Assembly: GCA_028710155.1 (NCBI GenBank)
Contig: JAQUSR010000007.1
Span: forward strand, 1 to 34,132
Direction of reading: 5' to 3'
DNA from: Bacteroidales bacterium
GTDB taxonomy: Bacteria > Bacteroidota > Bacteroidia > Bacteroidales > WRLA01
Length of the DNA: 34,132 bases
Under the pieces are notes generated by a model. The model saw only the letters and a list, made by a program, of their open reading frames with translations. It was not told the origin of the DNA and did no database searches. The position numbers and the translations under genes are program-made. Below are positions 19,846-28,896 of this stretch, one piece after another; the first letter of the stretch is position 1; every line of letters begins with the position of its first letter.

Positions 19846-19849
19846 AAAA

Positions 19850-20194
19850 TTATTCCAAGATAATTGCCAGAAAAACAACGTTTTTGTCAGAATTATTGGC
19901 AATGCTGTGGGTTTCGCCGTTAGCAGTAAACATCACATCGCCGGCGTGCAATATCATTTCTTTTCCATTGTCACAAACGGTGGCTTCTCCTTCTAAAATA
20001 TAGTAAATCTCAGCATCGATAGTGTGCGGATGTTGTCCAATGGATGAATGAGGCGGCAAAGTATTTCGTGCGCATAAACGCGATTTTCCCGACATTTGAT
20101 CCGGACGAAGTAGGGTTTGAGAAATTATAGTGCCTTCTCCATTTAAAACATGCTCGCGATGAGCAATTTCCATTTCGTTTTGACGTCTGATCAT
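19850..20194 (-). CDS. Cupin domain protein
   Basis: HPHTIDAEIYYILEGEATVCDNGKEMILHAGDVMFTANGETHSIANNSDK; start at MIRRQNEMEIAH preferred (ORF extends to 20248). Confidence 0.85.
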   Translation of the reverse strand: MIRRQNEMEIAHREHVLNGEGTIISQTLLRPDQMSGKSRLCARNTLPPHSSIGQHPHTIDAEIYYILEGEATVCDNGKEMILHAGDVMFTANGETHSIANNSDKNVVFLAIILE

Positions 20195-20244
20195 AGGATT
20201 AATTTTTAAATTGATTGAACTTGTTGTGTTGCGAAAACAATTTC

Positions 20245-22113
20245 TCAATATTTTAAATAAGTATCATAGAGTAGTTGTAGAAAGGCTTTGGCTTGTTCTT
20301 CATCGTTGTTCAAACTATCGTTGGAGCCCTTTTCTGTAATTATTTTCTTTTCAAAACCATTGTAACTCAGATAATGATTTTTGCGAATCCATGCAATGCC
20401 TTTGGTGTGTTCAACCATGGCAAATTCTTGTGTATTTGGATTAAAAATATCATTGCTCCAAACATAATCAGTTGCGTTGATGTTTAACTGATGGAGAATG
20501 GTTTTTGGCAAATCAAGGTGCGAACAAAGTTTATCGTAATGGCAGCCTTTCAATGAATCGTTTAAGGCGCCACCTAACCATAACATGGGAATATGTTGGT
20601 ATTCACGTGTATGGTAGTCCCAATTATTGTAAGTTACGTGCGAGTGGTCGGCAACCAAAATAAAAAGTGTGTTGCGATACCACGGTTCTTGTTTCACTTT
20701 TTCAAAATATTCGCCCAAACAAAAATCGGTATATTTTGCAGCGTTGAGGTAGGGTAATTCGATGATATCCCAATCGAGTTGTTCCACGATCTTCGGTTCG
20801 TCGTAGGGCGAATGGGTGCTGGCTGTGAAAGCAACGCTGAAAAAAGGTTGCTGTTGTAAATTCATATCGTGATGATGTCGTTGCAACATTTCTTGATCGA
20901 AAATAGATAATTTTCCGCGTGGTGTTGATTTTGGAAAACATTTATAATCAATAATATTGTTGAATTTCATAGATAAAAGATAGGCTTTCAAATTGCCATA
21001 ATTTAGGTCGCCGGCAAAATAAAAAGAGGTGGAATAGCCGATGTCGTTCATATTGTTTGCCAAACTGTTGAGTTGAGAGAATTTTTCAAAATTATCAGTA
21101 ATAGAAGTAATTGGAACGGGAGGAAAACCGCTCAACAACGCAGAAATTCCCTGTTGTGAACGATGTCCGTTGGAATACATATTGGTAAACAACAGCCCCT
21201 CTTTTTCCAATTCTTTGAAATAGGGAGTGATGCCCGGACGTCCGCCTAAACTTTCCACTAAATCGGCTGACCAACTTTCCAATAATACAACTACAATATT
21301 GACGGAGTCGGTTTTTACCACCTTAATACAACTATCGGAAGAAGTCATATACAACGAATCGACTATCGATTTTGCCTTTTCGTCGTCCATGAATACAAAG
21401 GGATTTTCTTTGTTTAATTGACTGAAATTTAAGCAACTGTGCAGTAAATTCCAACTGGGATTGACGGCAGCATCGTTCAAAATTTGATGTTGAGAAAAAA
21501 AGCAATCGCTTTGAGAAATGGGCGTTTCGCCTATGCCGCCTCTCATGCCTATTAACAACAAACCATTACCTATTATCCAAAAAATTGCTAACAATCCTCT
21601 GAGTCGTTTCCAACACTCGACCAAAGGTCGTAAAATCCATTTTTGATAAATCCAAAAAGATAAGAAGGTTATTGCAGAAATACTAACTATTGAAATTATC
21701 AATTGAAAATTAGTAGCGGTTTTAATAATTTCTGATGGATGTTGCAGATAGACAAGTGCTTTGTAGTTCAATTTGTAAGACCATTCACTATAAATGCTGA
21801 TGTCGGACAGAATAATAATGCTTGTAATGAGCAAAAATAATAAAGTGTATGCTTTCAAAATATAACGCATCCACAAAATTTTGAATGCACTTTGTAATGT
21901 GAGGCATAAAAATGGAAGAACCATCAAATAACAAATGGTTGATAAATCGAGTTTTAGGGCGTGTGTAAAAGTGGATAGCAGATGCCAAAAGTTGATATTG
22001 GTAAGCGCCGGAATGTTGGCCAACAAAAACAGTAATCGTCCAACTGCAAAAACCAAAAACCAAAAAAGAAAATGTTTAACGAGGCTAAAAAAATATCGTT
22101 TCATGGTTGCCAT
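20245..22113 (-). CDS. LTA synthase-like / sulfatase-family membrane phospho-transferase
   Basis: N-terminal multi-TM region, then NIVVVLLESWSADLVESLGG, NGHRSQQGISALLSGFPP, LFILVADHSH; start at MATMKRYFF (ORF extends to 22209). Confidence 0.85.
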   Translation of the reverse strand: MATMKRYFFSLVKHFLFWFLVFAVGRLLFLLANIPALTNINFWHLLSTFTHALKLDLSTICYLMVLPFLCLTLQSAFKILWMRYILKAYTLLFLLITSIIILSDISIYSEWSYKLNYKALVYLQHPSEIIKTATNFQLIISIVSISAITFLSFWIYQKWILRPLVECWKRLRGLLAIFWIIGNGLLLIGMRGGIGETPISQSDCFFSQHQILNDAAVNPSWNLLHSCLNFSQLNKENPFVFMDDEKAKSIVDSLYMTSSDSCIKVVKTDSVNIVVVLLESWSADLVESLGGRPGITPYFKELEKEGLLFTNMYSNGHRSQQGISALLSGFPPVPITSITDNFEKFSQLNSLANNMNDIGYSTSFYFAGDLNYGNLKAYLLSMKFNNIIDYKCFPKSTPRGKLSIFDQEMLQRHHHDMNLQQQPFFSVAFTASTHSPYDEPKIVEQLDWDIIELPYLNAAKYTDFCLGEYFEKVKQEPWYRNTLFILVADHSHVTYNNWDYHTREYQHIPMLWLGGALNDSLKGCHYDKLCSHLDLPKTILHQLNINATDYVWSNDIFNPNTQEFAMVEHTKGIAWIRKNHYLSYNGFEKKIITEKGSNDSLNNDEEQAKAFLQLLYDTYLKY

Positions 22114-22144
22114 AACGCAATGAAAGAAAAAAAATTGTAATTTA

Positions 22145-22708
22145 TTAGAGGGAAGGAACACCAAATATTTCGATCCAATGTTGAAATATTGCCATTTTTT
22201 CGTTGCCAAATTTCAATAGTTTTTGTTGAATTTCTTCAACGGTTTTTGGAGTCGTAAGATTTTTTTCCGATTTCGAGAAAAATTTATCGGCATAACAGAC
22301 AATTTGTTCTTCGATGGAAAGCGGAATCATATCGCGTTTTGGAAGTGGAAAGTTTTGCTGTTCAATATCGTGAATAGTAATACCGACACCAACATGAGTT
22401 TCGCAAATGCGCGCAATCTTTGGTTGGTGCAATTCATTCATTACAATTTGTGCTCCCAAGATACCGTGACAAATATAAGGTTGATTGCCGGTGCAACCAA
22501 TATCCGGAGCATTAACGCGACAAATGCCGATGTCGTGCAACCAAGCACTTTCTTCCACCAACCAAGAGTCGGCTTGCAGTTCGGGATGACGTTGGCAAAT
22601 ATCCAATGCAAAATTTGCTACCGATTGAACATGATTGATATAATAGTAGTTTGACAACGTATTTTCTGAAAAATATTGACGAATTAATGAAAGTGATGAG
22701 GGCGACAT
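22145..22708 (-). CDS. HD domain phosphohydrolase
   Basis: YYINHVQSVANFALDIC, ESAWLHDIGICRVNAPD, CHGILGAQIVMNE, ICETHVGVGI. Confidence 0.85.
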   Translation of the reverse strand: MSPSSLSLIRQYFSENTLSNYYYINHVQSVANFALDICQRHPELQADSWLVEESAWLHDIGICRVNAPDIGCTGNQPYICHGILGAQIVMNELHQPKIARICETHVGVGITIHDIEQQNFPLPKRDMIPLSIEEQIVCYADKFFSKSEKNLTTPKTVEEIQQKLLKFGNEKMAIFQHWIEIFGVPSL

Positions 22709-22829
22709 TATAAAAAGTTTTAAACGGTACAAAAGTATAATGTTTAGAAATGCAAGGTTTGAAATTTTTGGTATAAAACGGGGATAAATTCAAGAAATAA
22801 AAAAAATCTTTTTTTTCTCAGAAAAATCA

Positions 22830-22837
22830 TACCTTTG
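22830..22837 (+). promoter_or_regulatory. -7 element TACCTTTG
   Basis: TAnnTTTG match 23 nt before the ATG at 22861. Confidence 0.45.
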
Positions 22838-22860
22838 ACTGAAAATAAAAAGAAGTAATT

Positions 22861-23382
22861 ATGATAGTTAAACGATTATTAATAAGCACTTTGTCTGTTG
22901 TAATGTTGATGTTTTTTATGGGTTGTAAAAGTCAAAAACCGACAACACAACCGAAAACAACCGCTTCAAACGGGAGCGTTTCGGCAATTCCGCCTGTCAT
23001 TATTTATAAAATGGTGAAAGATTTTAGCAATTATGTTCCTGTGATAATGAACAAGGATAAAACGGAAATTGTATCCTATCCATCAGTTAAAGACATCAAA
23101 GTCACTGCGAAACCGACTGCATTGATCAACGATTATTGGTTAGATAACCGCGGTATTTCTAAAAACGTGGCGTTTTTGAAATATACGTATGAAGAATATT
23201 CCAAAATGACAACAACACCTACTGTTGATGTGTTGATGAAAAACATTATGAATAAAAATCCTTTGTTGGAAATTTATAATTGTGGTAAGAAAAGTGATTA
23301 CAAAGATTTAGTCAAAGATTTAAATCTCAAAATCAAAGAGGCAGGCAATGAAATGGATAAATTTTTTACACCGATAAAATAA
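22861..23382 (+). CDS. Conserved hypothetical lipoprotein
   Basis: Lipoprotein signal LSVVMLMFFMGCKSQKP; no recognised domain. Confidence 0.7.
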   Translation: MIVKRLLISTLSVVMLMFFMGCKSQKPTTQPKTTASNGSVSAIPPVIIYKMVKDFSNYVPVIMNKDKTEIVSYPSVKDIKVTAKPTALINDYWLDNRGISKNVAFLKYTYEEYSKMTTTPTVDVLMKNIMNKNPLLEIYNCGKKSDYKDLVKDLNLKIKEAGNEMDKFFTPIK

Positions 23383-23465
23383 ATTTAATATTTTTAAGTT
23401 TTACAAAATAATTGTATTTTTACACATAAAAAAAAAAGAAAAATATATTTATAATTTAATTGAAT

Positions 23466-23969
23466 ATGAAAAGATTAAGTATTGTATTATTGTCTATGCT
23501 GTTTTGTTTTGCAGCATTCTCACAAGAACAAGTTGTAGAACAACCGGTAAACAAAAATGCACCGGTAATGACGTTTAACAAACTTACACACGATTATGGC
23601 ACTGTTGAATATCAAGGAAACGGTGTTTGTTATTTCTCTTTTACCAATACCGGAAAAGAACCTTTGATTCTTTCCAATGCAAAAGCTTCATGCGGATGCA
23701 CCGTCCCGTCATGGCCTAAAACACCTATTTTACCTGGACAAACAGACTCTATTCAAGTGAAATATTCTACTACACGTGTAGGTCAAATCAACAAAAGCAT
23801 TACTGTAACGTCAAATGCTAACAACTCTCCTATAACATTACGTATCACGGGAAAAGTATTACCTAATCCGGAAGCTGCTACACCGGCACCGTCCACCACA
23901 ACCACTACTACCAAACCGACCAATGCTGCACCTATACAAAAAACCAATTCACCGGTAAAACAAAATTAA
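23466..23969 (+). CDS. DUF1573 domain protein (secreted)
   Basis: MKRLSIVLLSMLFCFAAFSQ signal; YGTVEYQGNGVCYFSFTNTGKEPLILSNAKASCGCTVPSWPKTPILPGQTDSIQVKYST. Confidence 0.92.
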   Translation: MKRLSIVLLSMLFCFAAFSQEQVVEQPVNKNAPVMTFNKLTHDYGTVEYQGNGVCYFSFTNTGKEPLILSNAKASCGCTVPSWPKTPILPGQTDSIQVKYSTTRVGQINKSITVTSNANNSPITLRITGKVLPNPEAATPAPSTTTTTTKPTNAAPIQKTNSPVKQN

Positions 23970-23987
23970 ATTTTTATTCATACATCG

Positions 23988-24017
23988 AAAAAGCTACCAA
24001 TTTGGTGGCTTTTTTTA
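23988..24017 (+). terminator. Rho-independent terminator downstream of the DUF1573 gene
   Basis: aaaaagctACC aattt GGTggcttttttt hairpin with T tract. Confidence 0.7.
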
Positions 24018-24048
24018 TTTCAGATTGATTCTCGAAACAAAGTTTTTG

Positions 24049-24056
24049 TATCTTCG
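24049..24056 (+). promoter_or_regulatory. -7-like element TATCTTCG with upstream TTG (24025-24027)
   Basis: TTG-N21-TATCTTCG ahead of lolD ATG at 24072. Confidence 0.4.
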
Positions 24057-24071
24057 CAAAAATTTTTAAAG

Positions 24072-24734
24072 ATGTCGAACCGCATTGTTCAAGCTACAGC
24101 CATCCATAAATCTTATGGCAATTTACACGTATTAAAAGGAATAGATATTGAAATATTTACCGGTGAAGTGATTGCAATTGTGGGAGCATCGGGTTCGGGA
24201 AAATCAACCCTTCTGCACATCTTAGGAACACTCGACCGTGCCGACTCGGGAAATGTTTTCATTAACAATACGGATGTTTTTGCTCTTTCAGACAACAAAC
24301 TATCGCAATTTCGAAATCAAAATATCGGATTTGTATTTCAATTTCATCATCTGTTGCCCGAATTTACCGCTTTAGAAAACGTTTGTATTCCCGCTTTTTT
24401 AGCCAACAAAAACAAAAAAGAGTCCGAAAATCGTGCTATGGAGTTGTTGAAAATGTTGAATTTGGAACAACGTCATCATCATAAACCTGCCGAGTTGAGC
24501 GGCGGTGAACAACAACGTGTGGCTGTTGCCCGCGCTTTAATGAACGACCCCGACATTGTTTTTGCCGACGAACCTTCCGGCAACCTCGATTCAAAAAACG
24601 CTAAAGAGCTACACGAACTTTTTTTTGAACTTAGACAAAGACTGAATAAAACGTTTGTCATCGTAACACACAACCCCATGCTGGCGGAAATGTCGGACAG
24701 AACGTTGGAAATTAAAGATGGTGTTATTGTATAA
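24072..24734 (+). CDS. lolD: Lipoprotein-releasing ABC transporter ATP-binding protein LolD
   Basis: GASGSGKSTLLHILGTLDRADSG, FVFQFHHLLPEFTALENV, LSGGEQQRVAVARAL, ADEPSGNLD. Confidence 0.88.
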   Translation: MSNRIVQATAIHKSYGNLHVLKGIDIEIFTGEVIAIVGASGSGKSTLLHILGTLDRADSGNVFINNTDVFALSDNKLSQFRNQNIGFVFQFHHLLPEFTALENVCIPAFLANKNKKESENRAMELLKMLNLEQRHHHKPAELSGGEQQRVAVARALMNDPDIVFADEPSGNLDSKNAKELHELFFELRQRLNKTFVIVTHNPMLAEMSDRTLEIKDGVIV

Positions 24735-24775
24735 ATTATAAAATCGGTGCTTCTACAACAACAAAATAGGCAAAA

Positions 24776-25600
24776 ATGATAAAACGGCTACTTTTTTTCA
24801 TGTTTTTGTTGCTTCCTATTTCGCTTTTTGCCGGCAACGAGTGGCAACCTTCGGGTGCGCGACAAGCAGGTTTGGGCGGCGCTTCTGTGGGCATAGTCGA
24901 TTTATGGTCGGCGACTAACAATCAGGCAGGAATGGCGTTTTTTCATCGTCCGGCAGCGGGTATCTATTTTTCTAATCGATATATGGTCAAAGAGTTGAGC
25001 ACAAAATCGCTCACTGCAACCATGCCGCTTTGGAAAAACGATGCCATCGGTGTTTCGGTCAATCATTTCGGCTATTCGGCGTATTACGAGTTGACGGCAG
25101 GCGTTTCGTATGCTCGAAAATTCGGTAATCGGTTTGCCGCCTCGTTGCAGTTCGACTATTTACGTTTGGGACAAGGAATGGATTTTGGCAGCAAAGATGC
25201 CGTTACGTTTGAAGCATCCATTATGGCATTTGTGGCCAAAAACATGACTTTAGGTATTCACGTTTTTAATCCGATAGGCATAAAATTTAAGGATGATGTT
25301 GCTGCCATTCCGGCGTGCTATCGAATTGGGTTGGCATGGAATGTGGCAAAACGGGTGTTGGTGGCTGCCGAAGTTGAAAAACGCGATCAAACACCGATCA
25401 ATGTGAAACTGGGTGCCGAATATTCTCCGGTCGAATGGGTTTCGTTAAGAGCCGGTTTTTCTTTGAAACCTGCCATTTTCGACATCGGTTTCGGATTCAA
25501 TATCAAAAACTTCGTCATCGATTTGACACCGGTTTGGGATCCGACATTGGGTTGGTCAACACACATAGCATTGTCATATACTTTCGGTAAAAAACAATGA
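24776..25600 (+). CDS. Outer-membrane beta-barrel protein (PorV/PorQ-like N-terminus)
   Basis: Signal peptide; GARQAGLGGASVGIVDLWSATNNQAGMAF; alternating beta strands; aromatic C-terminus LSYTFGKKQ. Confidence 0.7.
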   Translation: MIKRLLFFMFLLLPISLFAGNEWQPSGARQAGLGGASVGIVDLWSATNNQAGMAFFHRPAAGIYFSNRYMVKELSTKSLTATMPLWKNDAIGVSVNHFGYSAYYELTAGVSYARKFGNRFAASLQFDYLRLGQGMDFGSKDAVTFEASIMAFVAKNMTLGIHVFNPIGIKFKDDVAAIPACYRIGLAWNVAKRVLVAAEVEKRDQTPINVKLGAEYSPVEWVSLRAGFSLKPAIFDIGFGFNIKNFVIDLTPVWDPTLGWSTHIALSYTFGKKQ

Positions 25601-27666
25601 AACCGTATGTTGTGAAATATTGTTTGACAATAGGGCTGCTGTTGATTTCGTGGATGATCGTGGCACAAACAGAAGTTGATGCCGAAAATCGCGAATTGTT
25701 GATCGAAAAAATTGAAAATCTGATCGAAAACAGTGAGCAAGATTACGATTTGACCGACATTTTAGAAGGTATCGACGACCTGCGACAAAATCCTGTTGCC
25801 ATTAATTCGGGTGACCCGAAAGAGATTGGAAGGCTGTTTTTCTTAGACGACCGCAAAGCCTACAACATTGCCGTTTATACCACAACGTATGGAGCAATTT
25901 TATCACTCAACGAGTTATATGCCATCGAAGGGATAAATGCAGAGTTGGTCAATTTGATGGCTCCCTTCATCACATTGGCAACAGAAATCGATACCAAAAA
26001 AGTATCTTTTCGACAGATTTTTCAGCGAGGAAAACATCAAATCATCGCGCGCTATCAACGCACGTTGCAAACGCAACGCGGCTATATGAACGATAGTATT
26101 GCCGGTAATTATAAATATTTTGGCAGTCCCGATAAATATTATTTACGTTATCGATTCAAATTCAAAGATCAAGTTAGTTTTGGCATCACTGCCGAAAAAG
26201 ATGCCGGCGAAGAGTTTTTCAAAGGATCTAATAAAAAGGGATTCGATTTCTATTCAGCACATCTTTTTTTACACGATTTCGGTGTTTTTGATAAAGTGGT
26301 TGTCGGCGACTATCATCTCACTTTTGGACAAGGTTTGACAATGTGGTCAACTTTGGCATTTGGGAAAGCGTCAGATGGCGTTGGTGTGAAGCGAAAAGAG
26401 ACGGGCATTACAGCCAATACTTCCATCAACGAAGCGTTGTTTATGCGCGGTGCGGCTACTACACTAAAGATTGCTAAACGACATTACATCACAGCATTTG
26501 TATCGAGTAAAGGTCGTGATGGTTCGTTCACCAATGATACTGAAGGTGAAGTTTCGAGTATTTCATCTCTGTTAACCACCGGTTTACACCGCACGCAAAA
26601 CGAGATAGACAAACGCAATGTGGCGCGATTATCATCGGGGGGCGTTCGCTATCAGTGGGCAGGCAGCTTGCTGAAAGTGGGCGTTACCGGATTTGGAACA
26701 TTTCTCAACGTTCCTGTGATTAAAGATTCTATTATCAACAATTTATATGCGTTTACAGGAAAAAATTTGGTAAATGGCGGCATTGATTTTTCGTGGATTC
26801 ACCGCAAGTTTGAATTGTTTGGTGAAGGGTCTTATAGCTCGTTGTATAATGGTTGGGCAGCCTTATTAGGCATTCGTGTGCAGCTTTCGTCTCGAATTGA
26901 GGTGAGTTTGGCAGCAAGAAACTATCAGAAAGATTATGTGAATTTTTATGCCAACGCTTTTGGCGAAAACAGCGGTAATCGAAACGAACAGGGCATTTAT
27001 GGTGGATTCAATGCTATTATAATGCCCAAAGTGACACTTTCGGGTTATGCCGATATCATGCGATTTCCATATTTCCAATACAACATTTTTGCACCGACAA
27101 TCGGCAACGACTTTTTGTTACAAGCCAACTATACACCAACCCGTTACATAATGACTTACTTGCGATATCGCTACCGGTATCGCCAAAATAATGACAGCGA
27201 CGATATTGCCAAACGAATCACCGACATTGAAAAGCACAGCATACGATTACACGGCGACTTTTCTGTCACTAGAAACATTACCATCAAATCACGGTTCGAA
27301 TACATCATCAACGCACAACAAGAAAATACTGATGGATTTGTGATGTATGCCGATTTGAATTACAAGACGTTAAACGGAAAATTCAGTGCTTCGATGCGCT
27401 ATGCGTGGTTCGACACCGACACCTACGACGACCGAATTTATGCATACGAAAGCGATATGTTGTATCAATTTACGGTGCCGGCTTACTACTATAAGGGTAG
27501 CCGCGTTTATCTGTTGCTGGGCTATAAAATTACCGATAATTTGTCGTGTTGGTTACGTGTTTCTGACTCTCATTTTAGCAACCAAGAAACAATTAGCTCT
27601 AGCGGCGAAACGATTTTTGGAAACCACAAAACGGAGGTGAAGGGACAAGTGTGTTGGAAGTTTTAG
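25597..27666 (+). CDS. Helix-hairpin-helix domain protein with C-terminal outer-membrane barrel-like region
   Basis: N-term ILEGIDDLRQNPVAINSGDPKEIGRLFFLDDRKAYNIAVYTTTYGAILSLNELYAIEGINAELVNLMAPFI (HHH-like); rest is beta-rich with terminal ..EVKGQVCWKF; ATGA overlap with the upstream gene. Confidence 0.75.
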   Translation: MKPYVVKYCLTIGLLLISWMIVAQTEVDAENRELLIEKIENLIENSEQDYDLTDILEGIDDLRQNPVAINSGDPKEIGRLFFLDDRKAYNIAVYTTTYGAILSLNELYAIEGINAELVNLMAPFITLATEIDTKKVSFRQIFQRGKHQIIARYQRTLQTQRGYMNDSIAGNYKYFGSPDKYYLRYRFKFKDQVSFGITAEKDAGEEFFKGSNKKGFDFYSAHLFLHDFGVFDKVVVGDYHLTFGQGLTMWSTLAFGKASDGVGVKRKETGITANTSINEALFMRGAATTLKIAKRHYITAFVSSKGRDGSFTNDTEGEVSSISSLLTTGLHRTQNEIDKRNVARLSSGGVRYQWAGSLLKVGVTGFGTFLNVPVIKDSIINNLYAFTGKNLVNGGIDFSWIHRKFELFGEGSYSSLYNGWAALLGIRVQLSSRIEVSLAARNYQKDYVNFYANAFGENSGNRNEQGIYGGFNAIIMPKVTLSGYADIMRFPYFQYNIFAPTIGNDFLLQANYTPTRYIMTYLRYRYRYRQNNDSDDIAKRITDIEKHSIRLHGDFSVTRNITIKSRFEYIINAQQENTDGFVMYADLNYKTLNGKFSASMRYAWFDTDTYDDRIYAYESDMLYQFTVPAYYYKGSRVYLLLGYKITDNLSCWLRVSDSHFSNQETISSSGETIFGNHKTEVKGQVCWKF

Positions 27667-27739
27667 GATCAGAAATCAAAAAAATGGCAAGTTGTTATAC
27701 AACGTTAAACGGTTGGTGTAATGATTTCCTGTTGTACAA

Positions 27740-28819
27740 TTATTGCATCTTTTCACGAATCCACATTAATCGTTCTTTCAACATCGACTGATCGGATAGA
27801 AAAAGTGGCAATCCGGAAAAATTTTTCGTTTTTGGTAAATCGTTCGATAAATTCATAGCTTGTTGTGAGACAGAAAAACATTGTCCATTGTTTGTAAGTT
27901 GTCGGGCAAGAAACTCTTGCTCAGTTTGTCCGGGAGTTGGCACCAACAAAACATTTTTTCCAAATACCGATAAATCCATTAGCGTTGAATAACCCGGGCG
28001 GGCAATTACCAACGAAGCATGGGCAAGATAATCAGCTAATTTTTTTGTCTCCAAATGACTAATTTTCAAAATATTGTCGGAAATTTGTTCTTGAATTTGT
28101 TTTTCCGGTGTTCCACAAACAATCAATGCAGAATGTGGTGTTTCTGACAATTGCGTTGTAACTTTCTCTTCAAACAAGGTTCGTTGTGGCTCGGGACCTG
28201 AGATAACGACTACAATTTCGGGAAACGTTTCTGCCGATTTAGCCACAGAGGTAAACCGCGATAACGCTCCTAAATAATAGGTCGGAACATTATTCAACGG
28301 TGGGTGACCGAGTTTTCCGGAAAGATTAGGAACTCCTTCAAAATCGGGAACCCACAATTCGTCGAAACGGCGTATCATTCGATGGTTCATTTTTCGTAAA
28401 ATCGTTTCAATCAGCGTCAATCCATCGGCTTGAATATAAAGTTGGTGCGTCATAAAAACGCTGTAAACATTTTTGTGATACAATCCGTATCGATTGTCGG
28501 AAATTATGGCACCGATAGCATGGTCGGCAACAATTTTTTCCAATCGTTGATGTTCTTTTTCGATTTTTGCCAAAATTTTCGGAGCCTGCCACGCCATCGA
28601 AACATTCATGTGTTCGTTTTTCGGATAGTGAATATCATAACCTTCAAAATCAATCATTTCTAAATCGGGAAATTCGTTTTGCAACAACGTTTTAGAACGT
28701 CCGGATGCTGCCAATATCACAGGAATTTGTAATTCCAAGGCACTACGAATGATGGGAATGCAACGTGTAGCGTGTCCCAATCCCCAATCTAACGGTGCAA
28801 TGAGTAATTTTTTAGTCAT
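27740..28819 (-). CDS. MurG/GT28-like glycosyltransferase
   Basis: LLIAPLDWGLGHATRCIPIIRSAL, VVVISGPEPQRTLFE, VIARPGYSTLMDLSVFGKNVLLVPTPGQTEQEFLA. Confidence 0.85.
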   Translation of the reverse strand: MTKKLLIAPLDWGLGHATRCIPIIRSALELQIPVILAASGRSKTLLQNEFPDLEMIDFEGYDIHYPKNEHMNVSMAWQAPKILAKIEKEHQRLEKIVADHAIGAIISDNRYGLYHKNVYSVFMTHQLYIQADGLTLIETILRKMNHRMIRRFDELWVPDFEGVPNLSGKLGHPPLNNVPTYYLGALSRFTSVAKSAETFPEIVVVISGPEPQRTLFEEKVTTQLSETPHSALIVCGTPEKQIQEQISDNILKISHLETKKLADYLAHASLVIARPGYSTLMDLSVFGKNVLLVPTPGQTEQEFLARQLTNNGQCFSVSQQAMNLSNDLPKTKNFSGLPLFLSDQSMLKERLMWIREKMQ

Positions 28820-28836
28820 GGTTGAAATGGTTAAAA

Positions 28837-28871
28837 AAGACCTAACGTATTTATAAAAAACGTTAGGTCTT
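28837..28871 (-). terminator. Rho-independent terminator of the prolyl oligopeptidase gene
   Basis: Perfect 11-bp stem AAGACCTAACG/CGTTAGGTCTT, T tract on the minus strand. Confidence 0.8.
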
Positions 28872-28896
28872 CATCATGATATTTTATGAATATCTT

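Noticed and set aside
19846-20003. C-terminal extension of the 134-aa GlsB/YeaQ ORF
   Set aside because: Out-of-frame product of the G-run frameshift; antisense to the cupin gene.
22223-22654. 143-aa plus-strand ORF
   Set aside because: Antisense to the HD hydrolase, whose motifs clearly read on the minus strand.
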